From assembly GCA_023055355.1 (NCBI GenBank), contig JALJCS010000024.1, forward strand, positions 10,307,501 through 10,371,500: DNA of 64,000 bases. Direction: 5' to 3'. The notes beneath the pieces are model-generated. The model was not told the origin of the DNA. It saw nothing but the letters and a program-made list of their open reading frames with translations, and did no database searches. How positions within the stretch are numbered: the stretch's first letter is position 1; each line of letters begins with the position of its first letter. A program made the translations under genes and the position numbers. Source of the DNA: Agelaius tricolor. Its lineage: Eukaryota > Chordata > Aves > Passeriformes > Icteridae. Below are positions 12,401 to 20,700 of this stretch, in pieces.

Positions 12401-14385
12401 CTATAAAATAGTTATAACTATTATAACTTAGGCTATAATTTAGGCTGAGCAAGATGAACTGAGGCTGAGTGACAAATGTGTTGGCTTACTGTGGTGCTTA
12501 AAGATGCTTCAGGCTCCAGGTACTTGCCCTGCTACCACACTAAGGATCATTCAGCTGCTTGGGATGGAACATATACTCAAGAAAACGATCCCTGTTTTAC
12601 TTTGGCTACAGAAGGCTGCAATATGTGCAGTTCAGCACCTGCTTGCTCCATAGCATTGCTGGGGCAGATAGTGGGAAGGAGGAACAGTCTGAGGTTGCCC
12701 TGATCAATTGGGGAAATCAGACCCACAGGATACAACCTTCCCACCCTGCAATGTGCTCTGTATGCACCCGCAAGCAGTTTATTTTTCCTTCAAAATAAAT
12801 AACCCTTTTAGGGCAGCAGCATTGATTTTAATAGCATTTAAACATCTAAATGCATCTGAAGATCCAGACCAGGGATTACTGACAGCTTCTATTCCCTATT
12901 CACATATATGACATAAAGGATAAAATTGCACATGACTACATTTGAGTTGGTAGTGGCAGTACAATAAAGATACACCTATTAAGGCATGGAAAATGAGCAA
13001 TTGAATCAGAAGGGCTTGTACTTGCACAGGATGCATTGATCCAGCATTTGAAGTGCCTCCATTACTAGCCTGATGTCTAGCTTCAAACACAACTTCAATC
13101 CTCCAACTTAAAAGCAGTTGGGAACTAGAGAATTTGTCTCTTATGTCATGTTTAATGATGATCAACACTAGCAGATACACACATGCAGCAGAGCTGTTAT
13201 AAGTCAAAAAAGGTGTGGTGAAAAACCAAGCTGGACCAGACCCTGCACCTGCAGGCTGGCAGAACTCTGCAGAACTCCAAATCCCACTGCTGTGCCAGCA
13301 CCAACCACTGCATCCTCAGTCCAACATGACCTAGGTCTAAGTGGGATGGGAGAATAAAGCATCAATCAGTAACAATTCTCAGAAAATATATCTGCCTGGT
13401 AGATGGGTGCCTGCCTGGTTTGGGGGGCACATGCTGCCTCTGCAATCTTTGAGTCCAAAGAAACGTTATGAAATAAAGAGAGACAAACCACAGTACTTAA
13501 AAGAGAACACCCAGTATGTTATTAACAAAATCACACACTTTAGAAAACCACGTTAGTTTGGCATCAAGCAAACCATCAGCAGTGCTCAGGCTCCCTTATT
13601 TCTTTAGGTATCCATGTGCATACTCTCAGTGCTAAGTTATTGCAGCGGGTTAGTACTAACATTCTGTGCTGTGTTGTAACATGAACTTTGGAAAAGTCTG
13701 TAAAATACTTTGGAAATAAAATTACAGGTTTAGGACAAAAACTAGCGTTTATTTTCAACTATCTCACAAAGCTTCTGCAAACCAGGTACATCTTCCATTA
13801 TCCCCAAAAGCAACACTGCCTCGTACACGAAGCGATGGTTGCGAGAAGCAACTTGCCGGTCACAAATGTTAGAGATACAGGCCAGGGGGACAACACTCAG
13901 AACACTTCAACACTTTCACCGGCCTCCTTTTAGAGTTAGTCTATTTCTTTCAGCAACTTTTAAAAGGAAGTGGTGAAATCCATTCCAGCAGAGATGTGGC
14001 AGGAATTACGGGGCTCGGTACCCACGCCCGCCGCAGCGCGCACCCCGCCGCGCCGCTCACCCCGAGGCAGCCCCGGCTGTCCCGTGCAGAGGGCAAAGCC
14101 GGCAGGCGACTCCTGCCGGGCCCTCCGCCCTTCAAACCTTCCCAAAGCCCTCCTGCTCCCCCGAGCTGCTCGCCCGCGGCCGGCCCGCGCCCCCTCCCCG
14201 CCGGCCCCGCGTACCTCTCCGCCCCGGCGCGGCCCGAGCGCGCAGCGGCAGAGCAGGGCGGCGGCGGCGGCGCCCAGCAGCAGCCCCAGCAGCGCGGCGG
14301 GAGCCAGCAGCGCGGGCAGGGCCTGCAGCGAGTCCGCCCAGAACTGCAGCCCCACGGCCCGCAGGCAGCCCTCCACCGCCGCCAT
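300..14385 (-). CDS. EVC: EVC, exons 1-8 (5' part of gene; 3' part beyond left edge)
   Basis: EVC encodes the membrane-anchored partner of EVC2 in the EvC complex at the base of the primary cilium, where the complex binds Smoothened and supports Hedgehog output (family knowledge). Eight minus-strand exons with consensus splice sites join without a frame break: 14385-14215, 11199-11089, 8694-8611, 8090-7858, 6948-6864, 4667-4569, 2428-2291 and 452-300. They total 1,074 nt, 358 codons. The protein has an N-terminal hydrophobic helix (about residues 22-46), a Ser-rich linker with the block [13 protein letters not shown], then charged helical sequence. These blocks match human EVC as I remember it (about 990 residues), so roughly the first third is here. 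EVC2 starts 206 bp away on the other strand. The ATG at 14385-14383 has G at -3 and +4, but the frame stays open far upstream. Confidence 0.95.
453..2290 (-). other. EVC: EVC intron 7
   Basis: AT-rich intron with short alternating TA runs at 608-659. I see nothing else in it. Confidence 0.85.
608..659. repeat. (TA)n microsatellite, interrupted
   Basis: Two alternating TA stretches, 608-630 (with AATA interruptions) and 641-659 (nine perfect TA units), separated by ten non-repeat bases. Length variation between individuals is likely. Confidence 0.85.
2291..2428 (-). CDS. EVC: EVC exon 7
   Basis: 46 codons, phase 0/0 (residues 262-307). It contains [18 protein letters not shown] and [12 protein letters not shown], all close to human EVC. 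It is a heptad-like charged helix. The acceptor is ttttccccccag and the donor gtaact. Confidence 0.94.
2429..4568 (-). other. EVC: EVC intron 6
   Basis: No exon, recognised repeat or RNA gene seen. Ordinary AT-rich intron. Confidence 0.85.
4569..4667 (-). CDS. EVC: EVC exon 6
   Basis: 33 codons, phase 0/0 (residues 229-261), starting [13 protein letters not shown] and ending [11 protein letters not shown]. This helical, basic segment matches human EVC. The acceptor is ttttaaacag and the donor gtaagt. Confidence 0.93.
4668..6863 (-). other. EVC: EVC intron 5
   Basis: Contains a T run near 5181 and a pyrimidine-rich tract near 6322-6350. No exon or recognised mobile element. Confidence 0.85.
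6864..6948 (-). CDS. EVC: EVC exon 5
   Basis: 85 nt; the first base completes a Ser codon split with exon 4, and the exon ends in phase 0 (residues 200-228). It encodes [20 protein letters not shown], matching the conserved Cys/Leu block that follows the Ser-rich region in human EVC. The acceptor has a poly-T tract and the donor is gtaggt. Confidence 0.93.
6949..7857 (-). other. EVC: EVC intron 4
   Basis: No supported feature seen. Confidence 0.8.
7858..8090 (-). CDS. EVC: EVC exon 4: conserved Ser-rich block
   Basis: 233 nt, starting in phase 0 and ending in phase 2 (residues 123-200). It carries [31 protein letters not shown] and TSDDRF, the most recognisable part of EVC. The Ser/Asp-rich run could be a phosphorylation target, but that is inference. 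The donor is gtaagc. Confidence 0.96.
8091..8610 (-). other. EVC: EVC intron 3
   Basis: Short intron; nothing further seen. Confidence 0.8.
8611..8694 (-). CDS. EVC: EVC exon 3
   Basis: 28 codons, phase 0/0 (residues 95-122). It includes [20 protein letters not shown], a strongly conserved EVC block. The acceptor is ttccatacag and the donor gtaagg. Confidence 0.93.
9029..9055. repeat. 10-bp tandem repeat
   Basis: The unit tactaaaaac is repeated perfectly about 2.7 times. Confidence 0.85.
9611..9636. repeat. 13-bp perfect tandem duplication
   Basis: The unit gtttactgataaa occurs twice in immediate succession with no mismatch, which suggests a recent slippage event. Confidence 0.9.
11089..11199 (-). 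CDS. EVC: EVC exon 2
   Basis: 37 codons, phase 0 at both ends (residues 58-94), beginning [11 protein letters not shown]. The acceptor is ttggaatttcag and the donor gtaaag. The KDD(S/T)Q start matches the juxtamembrane part of human EVC. The rest is a charged, weakly conserved linker. Confidence 0.9.
11200..14214 (-). other. EVC: EVC intron 1
   Basis: First intron; its upstream (right) end lies in the CpG island. It contains an X-box-like palindrome at 13838-13852. No other exon or recognised repeat seen. Confidence 0.85.
13838..13852. promoter_or_regulatory. RFX X-box-like imperfect palindrome
   Basis: The sequence GTTGCGAGAAGCAAC fits the RFX X-box consensus (GTNRCC, 0-3 spacer, RGYAAC) with one mismatch, in the last C of the left half. 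RFX factors drive many ciliary genes, and this site lies about 530 bp inside EVC intron 1 next to the shared promoter. Binding is inferred. Confidence 0.45.
14215..14385 (-). CDS. EVC: EVC exon 1: start codon and membrane anchor
   Basis: Codes residues 1-57, starting [16 protein letters not shown]. It contains a Leu/Ala-rich stretch, about residues 22-46, long enough to cross the membrane and followed by basic residues (GPRRGG). It ends in phase 0 at GAG before donor gtacgc (14214-14209). Human EVC has the same ALLAPA-type hydrophobic segment. It lies inside the CpG island. The start was chosen on homology and Kozak context, because no upstream in-frame stop marks it. Confidence 0.92.
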
Positions 14386-14591
14386 CGCACGGGGCCCGGC
14401 CCGCGGCGAGGAGAGGGCAGGGCATGAGGGGAGGTCCCGCTGCTCGGGGGCCCTCTCCCCTCCGCCCTCGCCGCGGTGGGAGGAGACCGATGGCGGGTGG
14501 ATGCCGCGGCTGAGGCCGGGCCTGATTCGGGGCAACGCCTGGAGAAATCTCCGCTGCGCCGTCCGCACCCGCGGAGGGTCCGCCTGCTGCC

Positions 14592-14739
14592 ATGGGGTGG
14601 CCGCTGGCCGGGCTGCTGCTGGCGCTGCTCCCCTCCGCGCCCGCTCAGCCCCTCGCAGCGGGCACCGGGCGGGGCCCGGCCCGGCAGCCCTGCGGTCGGA
14701 CGGCGGCTGGGGTAAGCGCGGTGCCCGCGGTGCGCGGGT
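14592..14739 (+). CDS. EVC2: EVC2 exon 1: start and signal peptide
   Basis: The ATG has near-ideal Kozak context (gctgccATGG). It begins [20 protein letters not shown], a signal peptide with likely cleavage after APA. Two donors exist: gtaagc at 14712 (phase 0) and gtgagc at 14740 (phase 1). Only the second joins in frame to exon 2 at 23962, so I end the exon at 14739. If the first is used, an unseen 3n+1-nt exon is needed. Human limbin has extra residues here with a Cys-Cys motif that I could not find. Confidence 0.75.
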
Positions 14740-17700
14740 GTGAGCGGCCCCTCGGCGCGGCGGGCGGCGGCGGGCTCCGGGCGGGCCCGCGGGACAGTGC
14801 AGCAGCCCCCGCGGCCGGCTGTGCTCGGGAGCGGGACCCGGCCCGGCAGCGGCCGCTTCCCCGGCACTGCGGCTGGGGGAACGGCCCGGGAAGCTGCCGG
14901 GCGCGGGCTGGTGAGACAGCCGACAGGTTCTGGACAGGGTCCTCAGTACACTGGAGGGGGTCCAGCAGAGGGCCACGGAAGCCATGAGGGGTGTGGGGCA
15001 TCTCTCTTACCAGGAGGGATTAGCGGAGCTGGGCCTGTTTATTCTATGGAAGAGAAGACTGAGAGGGGATCTCATTAATACATAGGAGTATCTCAACGGT
15101 GGGCGTCAAGAGGATGGTGCCAAACTCTTTTCAGTGGTAGCCGGAGACAAGACAAGGAGCAATGGCCATAAAGTAAAACACAAGAAGTTTCACTTCAACA
15201 TGAAGAACTTCTTTTTGTTGAGGGTGGCAGAGCACTGGCACAGCTGCCCAAAGAGGTCTTGGGAGTCCCCCTCTCTGGAGATGTTCCAGACCCACCTGGA
15301 TGTGTTCCTGTCACCTGCTCTGGGTGACTCTGCCTTGGCAGGGGATTGGGCTGGATGATCTCCAGAGTTCCCTTCCAACCCTCCTGATACTGTGTCTGTG
15401 CTTTGCTGTGCTTCTGAGCAGAGGCCCTTGGTGTTTATCTAGTCACAGCACCTCGGCTCAGTAGTGTCAGTCTCCAGTGAGGAGTGCAGTAGCTGTTAAG
15501 ATGGAGCTTTTATGTTCATTCTTTCTCCTTATCTAGGCTTGTGTCTGTCAAGCCATCTCAAAATGTGTTGACATAGTTATCTTTTGCCCTTACTGTACAA
15601 TGGGGATTAGAGTGAGTTACAAATGTAGTTTGTTGGTAGGATTACAGAAAGACTAATAAACAGGAAATAGTATTGCAGGAAAACAAACAAACAAAACCCT
15701 CCCAAAACCAGGACCCTCCCCAAAACCAACAAACAGCACACCAAATTACTTTACCAGAAGAAGGCAAAGAAGAAAATTGCCCCTAACGTGCTGTACTGTA
15801 ACAGTGGTATTGACATAAGTCAGTACTTAACATTACCCACATGCAGTGCTTGGTAGCAAACAGAAACAGTCAATGTGGCTGATGTCACCAGGCTGAGTTA
15901 GATCCCTGTTAATTACCCACATTCCTACCTCTCTATTAGCTCCTGCAAGGAGGAATCTTTGATAAACAAGAACTTGCTTGTATGACTACTGCTTCTTGAT
16001 CAAAACACTGGGCAATAGAACTCCTTAAAAACATTGGTTTCTTCTACTGATGTTTTGAGCTGTGATTTCTGTTGCAGTGTCTGTGGTCCAGCCACAGGCA
16101 GGAGGCTGTCACAGATTGCCTTGCAAGCTGCAGTTTTAGCATGTGGCCCCTTTGAAAGGGTCTGTGTAGTTCTCTGGAGGAAAAATGAGTGTAATGTCAA
16201 TGGGCTCAATATCTCATATTGACACATTCCTGCTGCCTCCAAATGATCAGATTTTCCTGTGTCCTTAAATAGGCCTCTGAAAATGTCAAAGAAAGATTAA
16301 TGAAAGCAAACTAATAGTCAGCCCAGCTCCACTATTGTGCAGGGGCTCATCCTGATAATATGAAGTGTAAGTACTATTTGAGCCCCAAGTGTGCATATCC
16401 ACACTGGGCTACAGAGTCTCATACTGCTTAACAAGCTGTGGGAGACCTCTAGAGCCAAGTTGTGTCTCTTCTGCTAGTTAATTTTGGAGAAACTCAAGGC
16501 TTTGTAGGATAGGCTTCTGTGTAATTGTGTAATTGAGGCATAAATTCAGCGTTCAATAAAGTTCAATAATAGATATTTATGAAAAGTATTTTTTTAATAA
16601 TTGCATTCTTCCAGGTTTTTGAAGATGATCTGTGGCTTCAGAAAGAGATGGGATGCATAGGAATGGCAGGTATGCAACTGTTTCCTCTCTCTTTTCAGCA
16701 TTGTGGGGTCCCAGGACTCACAGGGCATGTGTGAGAAGGTGAGCAGGGGCATGGAACTGTGCCCTGCTGACATCATTGGGACTCTCAGTCTTGAGCTACA
16801 GGGGAGTGTTTGCACAGAAGTTAGGAACAAGGGTGCTTTAGGTTGGCTAATGGCTCATTCATCTTCATTCATCTAGAATGAGGCCCTTGTGAGAAGGCTT
16901 CATTTCATACTCTGCTCTGCATCATTTTCAGGAGGAGCCTTTTTTCATTATTAAACATAATGGTATAGGGGAGCACCCTCTGATGTCCAGAGTTCAGGTT
17001 TGTGAAAAACCCAGACTACTTAAAGCTGATCAAGATGTTCATTTTCAGAAGCTAGCTTAACCCCTGTGCATTTACCAGCAGTGTTGCAATACCTATTCTT
17101 GAAGCTATTTTTATAGACTTCTGGAGCTGCAGTGGCTGGACCACTTTGTCCTGGACCAAAGACTGATTGTTAAAGACTGTTAGATGTAGTGGGTTAAAGA
17201 CTGATAGATATAGAGGGTCTAGAGGTACTGCTGGGATGTTGGTAAATCTTCACAGCAGATATCAAGTATTTTTGTCAGCTTGTTTTTTTCCAGTATTTAT
17301 TCAATGTACAGTGAACATCTCCAGTGGTAGTTGCCTAATCTTGTTGAAACAGGTACCACAAAACTTAGAGGAGTCACTTTGAGCTTGATGTCACTGCATC
17401 TGAGGGCTGACTGCCACAGGCTCTTTATGTAAATTTGAGCAAAACACTCTGTTTCTCTGAGTCTGTTCTTTAATTTCTATGTAGGTATTATAAATAGTGT
17501 TCTACTTCACCTGAGCATGGTAGAGATGAGTATATCCTCAAAGGTTGGGATGTCCTCATATAGCACATTAACAGGGCAGCACTGTGTTAAATAAACCTCT
17601 CCATCACTATGGTTCCCCAAGAGATTATTTCATGACATGTGTTTGCCTAGAAATTACATGCTTTGAAGCAGTTATCAAGTGAGATACCTCTAATTTCTTT

Positions 17701-20700
17701 GCCCGGTGCCATGGCTAATTCACAAATGAGTTTATTAATTTAAATATGAAAGCAAGTAATTCAGATTTGCTGAGCTTGTTTTTTTCCAGTGTTTATTCAA
17801 TGTCATCTTTGCTGTGTGCATCCTGCTTTGTGATGGGTTGCAAATTATTCATGTAGCATCCACCAAGAGAGGAAATGAGTGTGGTTTTATACTTAAGAAA
17901 AAACTTCTTGCCCTAAAAAAAGAGTTGAGGATTTTGATATTCAGTACCATTTTGTTAGTGGTTAAAATAACATGGCCAGCAGGACGAGGGAAGTGGCGTC
18001 CCTTTGAACTGGACACTGGGGAGGCTGAACCTCAAATCTTGTCTTCAGTCATCCCCTCACAACAAGAAAGACATTGAGATATACTGGGGTGTGTCTAGAG
18101 GAAGGCAACAAAGTTGGTGAAGGGTCTGGAGAATGAGTCTTAAGAGGAGCAGCTGAGGAAGCTGGGGTTAATTAACCTGGAGAGGAGCCTCTGGGAGGAC
18201 CTTCTCACTTTCCATACTACCTGAAAGGAAGTTGTAGTGAAGTGGGGGTCAGCCTCTCCTCCCAGGTAAGAGGTGACAGGATGAGACAAAATGGCCTCAG
18301 GTTGTGCCAGAGGAGATTTAGTTTGGATATTAGGAGAAATGTCTTCATGGGAAGGGTTACCAGGCTTTGAAAAAGGCTGCCCTGCCCAGGGAAGTGGTTG
18401 AGTCACTGTGCCATCCCTGGAGGTATTTAAAAGATGTGTGCTTCAAGATGTGGTTTAGTGGTGAACTTCACACTAAAGTGCTAAGTTTGCAATTGGACTT
18501 AATCTTAAGGGTCATTTCCAAACTCAATTATTGTGATTCTGTGAAATTCTGGCATTTTGTTAGTAGGTGAATGTATGTGTTAAATGAGTGCAACAAGCAC
18601 TGAATTATATGCTTGATTTTATAACTGAAAACTGTCCCATTCTAGTAAATATCAATTTTTAATATATTTAAAACTTAAGATTTTAGTGATTTGCCTAATC
18701 AGAGTATTACACTCTTTAGGTTTTACTGAAGAAGTTCTTGATGCATAAAACCTTTGTCATTGAGTCTGGCAGCGTGCTGAAGTGTGAAATGGTTTGTGAC
18801 AGCACACTGATCTCAGTGTTTCTTTTGGAAGCTTTTTTGAGTTGTTTCTGCATAAGATGAGAAAAGACAACCCCAGACTATTCCTGTGACTGAGGAACAC
18901 AGTGGATTTTTCAGAGCTATATTTGAGTCTGCTCTGATTTATTCAAAACAGACCTGGAAAGTAGATTCGTTTTTTCTTGTTGATACCCATAGTTTCTTTG
19001 ACATTGTAACAAGAAAAGCTAATGGCAACATTCAAAACTGAATACCGTAAATTGCTACCTTTGCCTGTTCATTGTTGTGTGTAATTGAAAGGACTTCAAA
19101 TTGGATCTTGTATCCTGGATGGTTTTCAAGACAGGGAGTAATTTAGAACAACAACAACAAAAATATAGCAAGTGAGTATATTTAACTCCTGTCTTACCCA
19201 CTGAAATAAAGCAAAATTGTTCAAAGCTTTGCTGATAAATTTGTGGTGGGTAAGCAAGTGAGACTCTGGAATCTGAATTGAAATATTCAGCCCTTGAGAG
19301 CCATAAATTAGAATTAATGTCTTAGTTAAATTGTTGGGATTTTTTTCTCATTTTTAATTCTGAACTTGAAATTTCACAAACTTGTCAGTGTCTTTGCTTT
19401 CCTACTGTAATTTGGCATTCTACTGCTTAGAATGGGCTGTAAAGGTATAGGAGCCTTAAGGACATACTGTAGTTTTTGATGTAAACTTATTGTAAGATGA
19501 TTTTAATTTTCTCTTATCCAATTGCTGTAGCCGAGAGTAACCTTCACCTTAACTTCTATTGTGATGTTGTGTGTGCAGTTCTGATGGTGGGTGGTCGATG
19601 GCACTGACACATTCAGGACTCAGCCCCCTGAATCCAATGGTCAAGGCTTGTGCTGTGCCAGGTCCATGTCCTTACACAGAACTAATTTCAAAGGACAGTG
19701 TGCTGACCACGATCAGGGGAAAATTTCTTTTCTTAGAATGCCCATCCTTCTACCCCCAGTCTGTATGAACACAGATCCACTTCCACCACACTCTTCATGC
19801 AGCAAGTGCCTTTTGTACCAGGTTGGATCCTCAGTATTTGCTCTCCCTGAGCAGCAAGTGAATGCAGTGAGGGCTGGGAGTGGGTGCACTCCTTCCTAAG
19901 CATATTGCCTGGGCCTTGAGTGGCAGCTGGAAGCCCAGAAGAGCAATATTGCCCAGAAGGCAATAGTGCACAGAGCTGGAGTGGCAGGTAACAGCCTAGG
20001 GAGAACAGCAAAGAAAATTGAACATCAAGTAGCAGAGATTGCTCTGATCAACTGGTCATTTGTCATTTTGTAAGGTGGTGGAAGGTGCACATGGGGGACT
20101 GGCTGAATGCTACAGGAATGTGAGAGGTAAAATGTTACACCAATATTGCAGCTGTTGCAGCTATATTAATATGTTTTTTGTGTTTTCATTTTGAAATTCA
20201 ATGCAAGGTCTACCTACCAGCACTGGTAATTAGCTAGGAATATACAGTTTAAGACAGGGTTCTGATGTATCCGCTTATATTGGGTTTATGTAGAATCAAA
20301 TAATGGGAAAACGTTTTGTTAATATGCTAATTAAAAGTAAGATAAAATATTTAACAGCTTGATAATGCCTTGTAAAACAGAGGAATTTTTAATTAAAAAA
20401 AAAAGCAAAAAAAAATTTTTTCTTTAAGATTGTGATATTGTCTCACAGCTTGAAAGAAAGTGAAATTACTGTCTTTGTTTGATGAACTGTTTGATTTGGC
20501 ATCTTTGGAGATGTTTACAGGAAAGCCCCAGATGAAGCCCCATGCTCTGGTAGTTTGCTTGCTGGGAAATGTTTTGGCCTGAGGTGCTGTAGTCAGGGAG
20601 TGCCTGGTGGCAGCCTGGCAAGCCCAGCTGAGAGGGGCTGCCTGGGCTGTGCGCAAAGCTGAAACTGTTCCCCTGCCCTGCAGAGGTTTTCTTTCAAAAA

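Larger units (their letters stand above)
13980..14930. promoter_or_regulatory. CpG island / divergent EVC-EVC2 promoter
   Basis: This stretch is strongly GC-rich and dense in CpG, unlike the AT-rich DNA on both sides. It contains both start codons (EVC 14385, EVC2 14592) on opposite strands with only 206 bp between them. I see no TATA box in the gap, which fits a dispersed CpG-island promoter serving both genes. A GGCAAC at 14531-14536 matches the right half of an RFX X-box. Its left half is poor. Confidence 0.85.

Noticed and set aside
13950..15078. Several long overlapping open frames (up to 341 codons) on both strands
   Set aside because: They lie in the CpG island, where high GC removes stop codons. 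Only the parts overlapping EVC exon 1 and EVC2 exon 1 have homology and splice support.
16077..16159. Possible missing EVC2 exon after ttctgttgcag
   Set aside because: In the required phase it hits a stop, and it shows no resemblance to the expected Cys-Cys segment.
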